Source: JAVJPJ01 sp040217295
GTDB lineage: Bacteria; Pseudomonadota; Alphaproteobacteria; Rhodobacterales; Rhodobacteraceae
Length of the DNA stretch: 18,032 nucleotides
Assembly: GCA_964460185.1 (NCBI GenBank)
Contig: CAYWTM010000072.1
Span: 1 to 18,032, forward strand
Direction of reading: 5' to 3'
The notes beneath the pieces were generated by a model. That model had not been told where the DNA came from. It did no database searches and was given only the letters and a program-made list of their open reading frames with translations. Made by a program: the position numbers and the translations under genes. Positions 8,214 to 15,799 of the stretch are shown here, in pieces; the stretch's first letter is position 1, and each line of letters opens with the position of its first letter.

Positions 8214-10351
8214 GGTACCTGCTCCGCCATATCGCCATCGGGCTGCTGGCCCTTGGCCTTGCGTTGCCAAGTGCGGCGCAGGACAGTGTCGCCCCCGCGA
8301 CCCTGATCGCGGACAATATCCGTTTCGATCAGGGCAGCGAGGTCATCACCGCGCGCGGCAGCGTCGAGATCTTCTACCAGGGTGCCCGCCTGCGCGCGTC
8401 TTCGGTGACCTATGACGGCGCGTCGAACCAGGTGCAGGTCCAAGGCCCCATCACCCTGACCGAAGCGGACGGACGGACCGTGATCCTTGCCGATTTCGCG
8501 GACCTGTCGACGGATCTGCAAACCGGCGTCCTGCGATCGGCGCGGATGGTTCTGGACCGGCAATTGCAGATCGCCGCCACGGAAATCGAGCGCAGCGAGG
8601 GCCGCTACACGCAGCTCTATCAGACCGTCGCCTCGTCTTGCGAAGTCTGCTTTGACAACCCTACCCCGCTTTGGGAAATCCGCGCGCGGCGGATCGTGCA
8701 CGACCAGTTGGAACGCCAGCTTTACTTTGACAATGCCACGTTCCGGGTGATGGGTGTGCCGATCGCCTATATCCCCCGGCTGCGCCTGCCCGATCCCACG
8801 CTGGCGCGCGCCACCGGTTTCCTGACACCGTCCCTGCGGGTGAATGACGAAACCGGCACGCAACTGCGCATGCCATATTTCATCGCGATCGGCGATTCCG
8901 CCGACCTCACCGTGACACCCTGGATCGGAATCGGCCGGTCCCAGACGGTCGAATTGCGTTACCGGCAGGCGTTCCGAACCGGCCAGATCGAGGTGAACGG
9001 TGCCCTGTCCTCGGACGACCTGACCACCGAAGACCAGCGCGGTTATGTTTTTGCCGAAGGCCAGTTCGATCTGCGCCGCGATTACGTGCTGGATTTCGCC
9101 ATCGAAGGGGTCACTGATCGTGGCTACCTGACCACCTACGGGTTTCCGGACACCGATCTGCTGGAAAGCTTTGTGCGCGTCAGCCGGGCCAGCCGTGACG
9201 AATACATCGAAGTCGGGGCGTCCTCCTATACATCCTTGCAGGAAGGCGCTGACAACAACACCCTTCCAACGCGGGTTCTGAATGCCGAGATCACCCGCCG
9301 CTTCGTGCCCGGCGTCATCGGTGGGATCGCGACCACGGGTCTGCAGGGCTTTGGCTATTACCGGCTGTCGGATACCGATGGCGTCGACGGGCGCGATGTG
9401 GCGCGTCTGACCGCTTTTGCCGATTGGCGGCGCGATACCGTGTTGCCGGGGGGGCTACTGCTGGCGTTCGAGACAGCGCTTTACGCCGATATCTACAACA
9501 CGCAACAGGGCGGCATTCTGACGGGGACGGAAACCCGCCTTGCCCCCTTTGCCGGGGTCGAGTTGCGCTATCCGCTGAGCCGCACCACCGCCACAGGCGT
9601 CACCCACCTGATCGAACCCGTCATGCAACTGGCCTGGTCGGATGTGTCGGGGGGTGACGTCCCGATCGAGGACAGCCGCATCGTCGAATTCGACGAGGCG
9701 AACCTGTTCCAGCTTGACCGGTTCCCCGGTCAGGACCAGCGCGAAACCGGATTTCGCACCAATATCGGCATTGGCTACACGCGCACCGATCCACTGGGCT
9801 GGTCGCTCGGCGTGGTTGCGGGGGTCGTTTTGCGCGACACCGACGAGGGGCAATTCACGGCAGGATCGGGTCTGGACGGGCTGCAATCGGATTTCCTGGT
9901 CAGCACCCATTTCGCGATGGACGACAGGTGGCGCGTCGTGAACCGGGCGTTGTTCGATTCAGGCCTGACCTTCACGTCGAACGAATTGTCGCTGGCGTGG
10001 CAAGGCGACAACCATGCGCTTGAGACCTCCTACACGTGGCTGCTGGCCGATATCAGCGAAGGACGGCCGCTGGACATGGCGGAATGGGCGCTGGATGCGG
10101 AATACGCCCTTGACCGGGGATGGCAGGCAAATGTCGATTGGCGCTATGATTTCGTCGAAAATACACCGACGCGGGCCGGTTTGGGGCTGGCTTATGTGAA
10201 TGAATGCGTGGATGTGGAGTTTTCCGTCTCGCGTCGCTACACCACTTCGGCTACCTTGACCCCGGCAACGGAATTCGGCCTGACCATTTCTCTCAACGGA
10301 TTTGGCGCAGGACGGTCAGGGCGCAGCCAGGCCCGCAGTTGCATACGCTAG
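8210..10351 (+). CDS. lptD: LPS-assembly protein LptD (outer-membrane translocon)
   Basis: A 713-residue outer-membrane protein. Residues 1-23 form a signal peptide (basic start, LLALGLALPSAAQ, cleavage after the AQ region). An LptA/OstA-like beta-jellyroll follows (about 28-140: IADNIRFDQGSEVITARG), then a long beta-barrel with alternating aromatic strands. LptD with the lipoprotein LptE inserts LPS into the outer leaflet. The mature protein has four cysteines: C144 and C147 as a CEVC pair at the jellyroll-barrel boundary, C666 (NECVDVEFS), and C711, two residues from the end. Four cysteines fit the two-disulfide requirement known for E. coli LptD, though their placement differs. Its start overlaps the lptG stop (ATGA) and surA follows after 57 bp, so the barrel and its chaperone are made together. 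Confidence 0.94.
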   Translation: MRYLLRHIAIGLLALGLALPSAAQDSVAPATLIADNIRFDQGSEVITARGSVEIFYQGARLRASSVTYDGASNQVQVQGPITLTEADGRTVILADFADLSTDLQTGVLRSARMVLDRQLQIAATEIERSEGRYTQLYQTVASSCEVCFDNPTPLWEIRARRIVHDQLERQLYFDNATFRVMGVPIAYIPRLRLPDPTLARATGFLTPSLRVNDETGTQLRMPYFIAIGDSADLTVTPWIGIGRSQTVELRYRQAFRTGQIEVNGALSSDDLTTEDQRGYVFAEGQFDLRRDYVLDFAIEGVTDRGYLTTYGFPDTDLLESFVRVSRASRDEYIEVGASSYTSLQEGADNNTLPTRVLNAEITRRFVPGVIGGIATTGLQGFGYYRLSDTDGVDGRDVARLTAFADWRRDTVLPGGLLLAFETALYADIYNTQQGGILTGTETRLAPFAGVELRYPLSRTTATGVTHLIEPVMQLAWSDVSGGDVPIEDSRIVEFDEANLFQLDRFPGQDQRETGFRTNIGIGYTRTDPLGWSLGVVAGVVLRDTDEGQFTAGSGLDGLQSDFLVSTHFAMDDRWRVVNRALFDSGLTFTSNELSLAWQGDNHALETSYTWLLADISEGRPLDMAEWALDAEYALDRGWQANVDWRYDFVENTPTRAGLGLAYVNECVDVEFSVSRRYTTSATLTPATEFGLTISLNGFGAGRSGRSQARSCIR

Positions 10352-10408
10352 GCAGGCGGTCCAAAAGAGACCCGTGACGCGAGACGAGCATACCGGACGA
10401 CAAATGTG

Positions 10409-11641
10409 ATGATCCATACCCTCCTTTCCCCGCTCCGCCGTTTGGGCCACGCCACTTTGCTGTGCGTGCCGTTGGCATTGATGACCGCACCGGCCATGGC
10501 GCAATCGCCGTTCTCGGCGGCCGTGTCGGTGAACGACAGCGTCGTGACCTATTACGAGATCGAACAGCGCGCCCTGTTCCTGGAGGTCATCCGGGCCCCC
10601 GGCAACCTGCAAGAACAGGCGCTGGAAGATCTGGTCAACGAACGCCTTCAGGTCGCGGAGGCCGTGCGGATGGGTGTCGTGGCCGGCCCCGAAGAGATCG
10701 AGGCGGGCGTGCGGGAATTCGCCGCCCGCGCCGAGCTCGAGCCCGGTGAGTTCATTCGCGCCATGGCCGAAGAAGGGGTGGCCGCCGAAACCATCCGCGA
10801 TTTCGTGGCCAACGGCATTTCCTGGCGGAACGTGGTGCGCGGGCGCTTTGCCAACCGCGCCGTCATAACCCCCGCCGAGATCGACGACGCCCTGTTGCTG
10901 GCGCCCCGGCTGGAGTCCGCACGGATCCTGCTGGCCGAGATCGTGGTTCCGTTCACACCTCAGAACCAGGATGTGCTGCGCAGCGAAATGGCCCGCCTGG
11001 CCGGGGATCTGAATGGCCAGATCGATCGCTTCTCCGAGGCCGCCGGTCGGTTTTCCGCCGCCGGCACCCGCGAAAACGGAGGTGTCACAGGCTGGCGCCC
11101 CCTGGCCGAGGTGCCGCCGGCCCTGCGCGAAAACCTCGTTCCGCTTGCGCCGGGCGAAACCTGGGGCCCCGTCTCGCTTGGGCCCGCGGTCGCGATCTTC
11201 CAGATGCGTGGCCTGGCCGATGGTCCGCGCGGACAACCCCCGATCACCTCGGTTCAATATGCCACGATCCCGCTGCCGTCGCGCGCAACCGAAGAGGGCG
11301 TGGCCGCCGCGACCGCACTGCGCGCCGATATCGATGTGTGCAACGATCTGTATGGACAACGCCCGGGCGCGTTCGAGATCTTCGATCAGGCCCCGGGGGC
11401 AATCCCCGCGGATATCGCCATGGCACTGGCCACGCTGGATGCGGGTGAAATCGCCTTCAACGTCACCCGCAACGAGGGCACCGTGCAACTGGCCGTCATG
11501 ATGTGCGCGCGCAACGTCGCGGACCCCGAGGCTGGCCGCGAAGCGGTGCGCCAGCAATTGTTCACGGAACGCATGTCGGGCTATGCCGATGGCCTTCTGG
11601 AAGAGCTGCGCGCGGACGCGATGATCACCTACACCCCATGA
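10409..11641 (+). CDS. surA: SurA-like periplasmic chaperone / peptidyl-prolyl isomerase
   Basis: A 410-residue exported protein. The signal peptide ends at about residue 31 (LALMTAPAMAQ). A SurA N-terminal segment follows (AAVSVNDSVVTYYEIEQRA, then EQALEDLVNERLQVAEA), then a helical core and one parvulin-like domain (about residues 168-270: ARILLAEIVVPF ... GRFSAAGTRENGGVTGW ... LVPLAPGETWGPV). A second, diverged segment to the C-terminus carries two cysteines, C311 and C366. SurA escorts unfolded outer-membrane proteins, LptD among its best known clients, which fits its place directly after lptD. The start is ATG at 10409; GTG at 10406 would add one residue, and no strong ribosome binding site separates them. 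The stop overlaps pdxA as ATGA. Confidence 0.9.
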   Translation: MIHTLLSPLRRLGHATLLCVPLALMTAPAMAQSPFSAAVSVNDSVVTYYEIEQRALFLEVIRAPGNLQEQALEDLVNERLQVAEAVRMGVVAGPEEIEAGVREFAARAELEPGEFIRAMAEEGVAAETIRDFVANGISWRNVVRGRFANRAVITPAEIDDALLLAPRLESARILLAEIVVPFTPQNQDVLRSEMARLAGDLNGQIDRFSEAAGRFSAAGTRENGGVTGWRPLAEVPPALRENLVPLAPGETWGPVSLGPAVAIFQMRGLADGPRGQPPITSVQYATIPLPSRATEEGVAAATALRADIDVCNDLYGQRPGAFEIFDQAPGAIPADIAMALATLDAGEIAFNVTRNEGTVQLAVMMCARNVADPEAGREAVRQQLFTERMSGYADGLLEELRADAMITYTP

Positions 11642-12618
11642 CCGGCGCGCGCCCGATTGCGCTGAGCATCGGAGAACCGGCCGGCATTGGCCCCGAGATT
11701 GCCGCCAAGGCGTGGTCCCGGCTTGGATCGACGCTGCCGTTCTTCGTGATCGGCGACGCGGGCCACCTGTCCGGGCTGGGTGTGCCGGTGCAGACCATCG
11801 CCAGGGCGGCCGACGCGGTGTCGGCCAGCGCCCATGGGCTGCCCGTGCTGAACCATCCTTTCCCCGCCCCTGCCCGGCCCGGCCTGCCTGCGCCCGAGAA
11901 TGCAGCCGCCGTGATCGACGTGATCGCGCGCGGGGTCGACCTGGTGATGCAGGGCGAGGCCGCGGCTCTGTGCACCGCACCCATCCACAAGAAGGCACTG
12001 CATGATGGCGCGGGGTTCCGGTTTCCCGGTCATACGGAATACCTGGCCCACCTGGCGGGCGTCGACCGGGTGGTGATGATGTTGGCCTGTCCCGAGCTGC
12101 GGGTGGTGCCCGCCACCATCCATATCCCGATTTCCGAGGTGCCGGGCGCGCTGACGTCGGATCTGTTGTCGGATACGATCCGGATCACCCATGCCGCCCT
12201 GATCCGGGATTTCGGGGTGCAGGCGCCCCGCATCGCGGTCGCGGGCCTGAACCCGCATGCCGGCGAAGGGGGCGCGATGGGGCGCGAGGATATCGATCTG
12301 ATCACCCCCGTTCTGGAGGCGCTGCGGGCCGAAGGCCTGGCGCTGAGCGGCCCGCATTCCGCCGATACGATGTTTCACGCCGGCGCGCGCGCGGGCTATG
12401 ATGCGGCGGTCGCGATGTATCACGATCAGGCCCTGATCCCGATCAAGACGCTGGATTTCGCGGGTGGTGTGAACGTGACGCTTGGCCTGCCGTTCATCCG
12501 CACCTCGCCCGATCATGGCACCGCCTTTGACATCGCGGGCCGGGACCGGGCCGATCCGACAAGCTTGATCGCGGCCCTGAAACTGGCGCGTGACATGGCG
12601 GCGTCGCGGGGAAGCTGA
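11638..12618 (+). CDS. pdxA: 4-hydroxythreonine-4-phosphate dehydrogenase
   Basis: A 326-residue PdxA. It oxidises 4-phosphohydroxy-L-threonine with NAD to the unstable product that PdxJ condenses with 1-deoxyxylulose 5-phosphate to give pyridoxine 5'-phosphate. Motifs in order: LSIGEPAGIGPEI at the N-terminus, CTAPIHKKAL (112-121), FPGHTEYLA (129-137), then the three metal-binding histidines H162 (ATIHIPI), H207 (LNPHAGE) and H262 (MYHDQALIP). All equivalents of the E. coli ligands are present. The ATG at 11638 overlaps the surA stop; an upstream in-frame extension would run inside surA. The pairing surA-pdxA is widespread in proteobacteria and probably reflects shared transcription rather than shared function. 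rsmA, often next, does not follow here. Confidence 0.96.
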   Translation: MTGARPIALSIGEPAGIGPEIAAKAWSRLGSTLPFFVIGDAGHLSGLGVPVQTIARAADAVSASAHGLPVLNHPFPAPARPGLPAPENAAAVIDVIARGVDLVMQGEAAALCTAPIHKKALHDGAGFRFPGHTEYLAHLAGVDRVVMMLACPELRVVPATIHIPISEVPGALTSDLLSDTIRITHAALIRDFGVQAPRIAVAGLNPHAGEGGAMGREDIDLITPVLEALRAEGLALSGPHSADTMFHAGARAGYDAAVAMYHDQALIPIKTLDFAGGVNVTLGLPFIRTSPDHGTAFDIAGRDRADPTSLIAALKLARDMAASRGS

Positions 12619-12625
12619 CGGGGGG

Positions 12626-12767
12626 CTTGCGCCGTGGCTCGGCCTTCGGCCTGCTCCACGAGCGCGGTGGCACCGCTGCGCGGTGCGGGTGTGGCAGGTG
12701 TCGACCGAACGGCACCCGGAGGAAGGGTCGGGATATCTTTCCCGTATTTTCAACAAGAAGAAGCAGG
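12626..12767. repeat. Palindromic intergenic element (REP-like) between convergent pdxA and SnoaL genes
   Basis: Several stem-loops lie in tandem. CGTGG (12633-12637) / CCACG (12656-12660) enclose GGCC-TTC-GGCC (12641-12651). GCGGTG at 12664-12669 and 12680-12685 flank CACCGC at 12671-12676, so the central arm can pair either way; 12670-12676 with 12680-12686 gives a 7-bp stem with a TGC loop. CGGGA (12729-12733) / TCCCG (12740-12744) is followed by TATTTT. The tail, GTATTTTCAACAAGAAGAAG, resembles dispersed intergenic repeats I recall from Rhodobacteraceae genomes, but I cannot check copy number here. It probably ends transcription from both sides. Confidence 0.5.
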
Positions 12768-12769
12768 GC

Positions 12770-13294
12770 CTAGGGCGCCGGTGGCACGCGCGCGCCGGTA
12801 TCGAAGGCTTCCCATCCTTCGCCGTTGAAGACATCGACCCCCAATTGGGCGAGGACATCGGGAAAATCGACCATCACGTAATTGTCGGTGATGCGGCCAT
12901 CCTCGACTTTCCAGAAATCCATGTAGCGGATGGTGACGCGCTTGCCGGTGGGCGCCAGCCCCATGAAGGGACCGGAATGAACGGCCTCCTGCCGGCCGAA
13001 GGCTGCGGCCCATTCGCCCATGTAAAGGCGGGCCTCGTCGATGCAGACCTTGTCGGAAAAGGCGGCCTGAAAGGGTTTTTGCCAATTGTCCTGAAATGCG
13101 CGCAGGCCCGTCTTGGTGCCGCAGCCACGATTGCCCATCCAGCGGAAGGACTGCGCGAAGAATTCGCCGATATCGCCGATCCTGTGATCGTTCAGGCCAT
13201 CGACCATCCCCTCGATCACGGCGCGGGTGGCGTCGGTCCTGGTCATGTCGGTGTCGCGGGTCAGGACGGCTTGTTCGGGGCGGCTGCCTTTCAT
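12770..13294 (-). CDS. SnoaL-like / NTF2-fold protein (ester cyclase type)
   Basis: A 174-residue cytosolic protein of the NTF2-like superfamily, SnoaL-like type. Visible blocks are FFAQSFRWMGNRGCG, GLRAFQDNWQKPFQAAFSD, GPFMGLAPTGKRVTIRYMDF and WKVEDGRITDNYVMVDF. The ending VLAQLGVDVFNGEGW follows the usual SnoaL pattern of a conserved D-F pair before G-R-I-x-x-N/E. SnoaL proper closes polyketide rings, but most bacterial members in sugar or catabolic loci have no proven reaction. It aligns by eye with the second domain of the divergent protein at 14786-15796. Start 13294 is chosen because AGGAAC stands six bases upstream on the coding strand; an internal ATG at 13246 lacks one. The start lies just after the remains of a GMC oxidoreductase on the same strand. 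Confidence 0.8.
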   Translation of the reverse strand: MKGSRPEQAVLTRDTDMTRTDATRAVIEGMVDGLNDHRIGDIGEFFAQSFRWMGNRGCGTKTGLRAFQDNWQKPFQAAFSDKVCIDEARLYMGEWAAAFGRQEAVHSGPFMGLAPTGKRVTIRYMDFWKVEDGRITDNYVMVDFPDVLAQLGVDVFNGEGWEAFDTGARVPPAP

Positions 13295-13322
13295 GGCGAT
13301 GTTCCTGTGTTGCGGATCGGGT

Positions 13323-13560
13323 GATCCGGTCGCGGAGATGGTGACCGATCGTCATGGAGGGGGCGTTGGTGTCGGCCGATGTGACGACCTGCGTGACCGG
13401 GGCATCGGCAACCCGAAGACCGTCGATGCCCGGCACCGCACCCTTTGGTGTGAGCGCCGCGCTGCCCCCGTGACCCATGGCGATCGCGCCGGCACGGTGG
13501 CAGGCGGTGCCGGCCCGCCGAGCCTGCGCCCATGATGATGACCTCCGCCGTTGAAGACAT
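13323..13560 (-). pseudogene. GMC-type oxidoreductase remnant with large internal deletion
   Basis: Two fragments of one family lie head to tail. The first (13560-13513) starts with ATG after a GGGGGAAA ribosome binding site and encodes MSSTAEVIIMGAGSAG, the N-terminal FAD-binding start of GMC oxidoreductases (choline dehydrogenase family). Four bases later, in another frame, 13508-13323 encodes TACHRAGAIAMG, then VPGIDGLRVADAPV, then SADTNAPSMTIG and LRDRI. This is the C-terminal signature of the same family (HPxGTxxMG ... GLRVxDxSV ... TNAPxxMI). It keeps the active-site His of the HRAG segment and the Asn of TNAP. Members run to about 530 residues, so roughly 450 codons are missing and the join is out of frame. 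No functional protein can be made. The C-terminal frame runs past the SnoaL start without a stop. Confidence 0.82.
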
Positions 13561-13632
13561 GCTTTCCCCCAAGGTGATGCTGCCGGGGGCCTTCACGCCC
13601 CAAGGGTCGTCAGCCAGGCCCGTCCTTATGCG

Positions 13633-14682
13633 TCACACCACGCGCTGACCGGTGGAACGGTCGAACACATGGCAGATCGATGCAGGCACCGTGATGCCGA
13701 CCGTTTCCCCGATTTCGACCCGGTAATCCTTGGCCGCCTTGACCGCCACAAGCTGGCCGCCCGCGCGCACCGTGACCATGGTGGCGTCACCCAGCAGCTC
13801 GACCGTGTAGACGGGCGCGTTGATCTGGCCCTGGCCGGGTTCGGTCACGGTGGCATCTTCGGCGCGGAACCCCAGCGTGACAGCGCCCGACGCGCCCGTC
13901 AGCCCGTCGATCTGGACGTTCTGGCCGTTGAATGTGCCGTCCACCACGTCACCATCCATCAGGTTCATGGCCGGGCTGCCGATGAAGCTGGCCACGAAGG
14001 TATTGGCGGGATTGTCATAGATATCGGTGGGGGTGCCCACCTGCTGGACGATGCCCTGTTTCATAACCACCACACGGTCGGCCAGTGTCATCGCCTCGAC
14101 CTGGTCGTGGGTGACGTAGATCGTCGTGACCTTCAGTTCATGGCTGAGGTTCTTGATCTGCGCCCGCGTGGAGACGCGCAACTTGGCATCCAGGTTCGAC
14201 AAGGGTTCGTCCATCAAGAACACCTGCGGCTCGCGCACGATGGCGCGTGCCAGCGCAACGCGCTGGCGCTGACCGCCCGAGAGCGCGGCAGGTTTGCGGT
14301 GCAGGAAATCCTCGAGCTCGACCATCGCGGCAGCCTTCATCACCCTGTCATGGTGTTCGGCCTCGGGGACCTTGCGCACCTTCAGGGGAAAGCGAATGTT
14401 CTGGTAGACGTCCATGTTGGGGTACAGGCCATAGGACTGGAACACCATGGCGACGTCGCGGTCCTTGGGGTCGAGATGCGTGACCTCGCGATCGCCGATC
14501 CAGATTTCGCCGCCCGACGGATCCTCGAGCCCCGCGATCATGCGCATGGTCGTGGTCTTGCCGCAGCCCGAGGGGCCCAGCAGAACCAGGAATTCCTGAT
14601 CGGCAATGTCGAGATGGAAGTCGTCGACCCCGACGAAACCGCCCCATTTCTTGCTGACGTGGTTCAGGCGGATCTGGGCCAT
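13633..14682 (-). CDS. MalK/UgpC-type sugar ABC transporter ATP-binding protein
   Basis: A 349-residue ATPase of the carbohydrate-importer (CUT1) class. Walker A is GPSGCGKT (36-43), the Q-loop Gln is 82, the signature is LSGGQRQR (134-141), Walker B ends in MDEPLSNLD (D158, E159) and the switch His is 192 (YVTHDQVEAMTL). From about 240 a TOBE/OB-fold regulatory domain follows, including GFRAEDATV and VTVRAGGQLVAVKA. It would energise a binding-protein-dependent importer of a sugar, polyol or glycerophosphodiester; the substrate is not readable. No permease or solute-binding gene is in the window, so it is either orphaned or shared. Start 14682 (MAQIRLNHVSKKW) has GGGGAG about seven bases upstream. 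The GMC remnant begins 72 bp after its stop on the same strand. Confidence 0.92.
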   Translation of the reverse strand: MAQIRLNHVSKKWGGFVGVDDFHLDIADQEFLVLLGPSGCGKTTTMRMIAGLEDPSGGEIWIGDREVTHLDPKDRDVAMVFQSYGLYPNMDVYQNIRFPLKVRKVPEAEHHDRVMKAAAMVELEDFLHRKPAALSGGQRQRVALARAIVREPQVFLMDEPLSNLDAKLRVSTRAQIKNLSHELKVTTIYVTHDQVEAMTLADRVVVMKQGIVQQVGTPTDIYDNPANTFVASFIGSPAMNLMDGDVVDGTFNGQNVQIDGLTGASGAVTLGFRAEDATVTEPGQGQINAPVYTVELLGDATMVTVRAGGQLVAVKAAKDYRVEIGETVGITVPASICHVFDRSTGQRVV

Positions 14683-14746
14683 GGCGCGCGCTCCCCGGAT
14701 TGGCTTGACCCATCTAGACAGGCATGGAAACGTGGGGCAAGAAAAA

Positions 14747-14764
14747 TTTGCATAGGTTTGCAAA
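14747..14764. promoter_or_regulatory. Candidate operator TTTGCA-N6-TGCAAA in the divergent ABC/SnoaL region
   Basis: TTTGCA (14747-14752) and TGCAAA (14759-14764) form a perfect 6-bp inverted repeat around TAGGTT. It overlaps a second TTTGCA at 14757-14762, so the motif also repeats directly at a 10-bp period. The stretch is markedly AT-rich for this genome. It lies 22 bp before the ATG at 14786 and 65 bp before the divergent ABC ATPase start, a usual place for a LacI- or GntR-type repressor site. No regulator gene is visible nearby; function is inferred. Confidence 0.45.
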
Positions 14765-14785
14765 ATGGCTGGGAAAGGCTGCGGT

Positions 14786-15796
14786 ATGCGCGATGTGGCG
14801 GGACAAAAGCGGGCGGTGGCGGCACATCTGGCGGCTTTGGCAGACGGCGCGGATCCCGCCACCATCTTTGCACCGGATGCGGTGGCCGAGATTGCCCACC
14901 CCTGGGGCCGCTGCGAAGGACCCGCGGCGATCGGGGCCTTTTACGCCGACCTGCGCGCCGGCCTGCCGGATATGGAATGGCGGCCCGAGATCCTGATCGG
15001 CGGCGAAAACCACCCCGACGAGCGGTCGAGCGTGCAGCGGTTTTCGCCACTGGTGGGCTCATGGGGCCATTTGCAGGGGACCTTTCGCCGCCCGATCCTG
15101 GGCATCCCGCCCACTGACGGCGCCGTGCACCTGCGGATTTCGCAGGTGCATCACCTGAACGAGGCGGGGCAGATCCGGCGCAGCTGGATCTTGCCCGACC
15201 TGCTGGACCTCATGGATCAGGCGCAGGTCTATCCCCTGCCGCCCATGATGGGCGCACGCGGCATGTGGCCCGGTCCCAAGGGTGGCAGGGGTGTGCGCCT
15301 GCACGAGACCGACGCGCAGGCGGGCGACGCGGCCATGGGCCGGGTTCTGGACATGCACCATGCGCTGAACACGCATCCTGGGCAGGATGTGCGGACATTG
15401 ACCATGCATCACTGGACGCCGGATTTCATGTATTATGCGGCAGGTGGCATCGGGATCTGTCGCGCTGTCGAAGGCTTTCGCCGAGATCATCAGGTGCCGT
15501 TCCGCGTGGCGTTTCCGGACAGGTCGAGCCGCGGCCATTTCGTGCGGATCGGGGATGGCCGCTTTGCCCTGACGGGCGGGCGGATCTATGCGACCCATCA
15601 GGGCGAGTACCTTGGCATCCCCTCCACCGGCAGGTCCGTGCATCTGGACGTGATGGATTTCTACCATTTCGACGAGGCGGGCCTGATCACCGAAAACTGG
15701 CTGCCCTTCGACATTCTGGGCATGGCCCACCAGATGGGCGTCGATCTTTTGGCGCGGGTCCGCGACCTGCCGGGCGGGGCGCACCGCGCGCCTTAG
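14786..15796 (+). CDS. Protein with two SnoaL-like domains
   Basis: A 336-residue cytosolic protein with two NTF2/SnoaL-like domains. Domain 1 covers about residues 10-145 (HPWGRCEGPAAIGAFYADLR, then RISQVHHLNEAGQIRRSWIL). Domain 2 covers about 190-325 (MHHWTPDFMYYAAGGIG, EGFRRDHQVPFRVAFPDRS, LDVMDFYHFDEAGLITENW, QMGVDL). A linker with PMMGARGMWPGPKGG separates them. Domain 2 resembles the single-domain protein at 12770-13294 (GLRAFQDNWQKPFQAAFSD against EGFRRDHQVPFRVAFPDRS). Its reaction is unknown; a cyclase, hydratase or isomerase step in breakdown of the compound imported by the neighbouring transporter is a guess. The ATG at 14786 is preferred over 14765 because GGGAAAGG lies seven bases upstream and because 14765 would run into the palindrome. 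Confidence 0.78.
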   Translation: MRDVAGQKRAVAAHLAALADGADPATIFAPDAVAEIAHPWGRCEGPAAIGAFYADLRAGLPDMEWRPEILIGGENHPDERSSVQRFSPLVGSWGHLQGTFRRPILGIPPTDGAVHLRISQVHHLNEAGQIRRSWILPDLLDLMDQAQVYPLPPMMGARGMWPGPKGGRGVRLHETDAQAGDAAMGRVLDMHHALNTHPGQDVRTLTMHHWTPDFMYYAAGGIGICRAVEGFRRDHQVPFRVAFPDRSSRGHFVRIGDGRFALTGGRIYATHQGEYLGIPSTGRSVHLDVMDFYHFDEAGLITENWLPFDILGMAHQMGVDLLARVRDLPGGAHRAP

Positions 15797-15799
15797 CGC

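Noticed and set aside
10316..11998. A 560-codon open frame on the minus strand
   Set aside because: Antisense to surA and pdxA, with no recognisable domain and a low-complexity Arg/Gly/His composition.
12750..13478. A 242-codon minus-strand frame as one protein
   Set aside because: Only its first 52 codons resemble anything (the GMC C-terminus); the rest is out of frame with the SnoaL gene it covers, so it is a deletion by-product rather than a fusion.
14705..14733. TTGACC as the -35 of a plus-strand promoter for the SnoaL-SnoaL gene
   Set aside because: A fair -35 match but no acceptable -10 at 16-18 bp, so no promoter is claimed.
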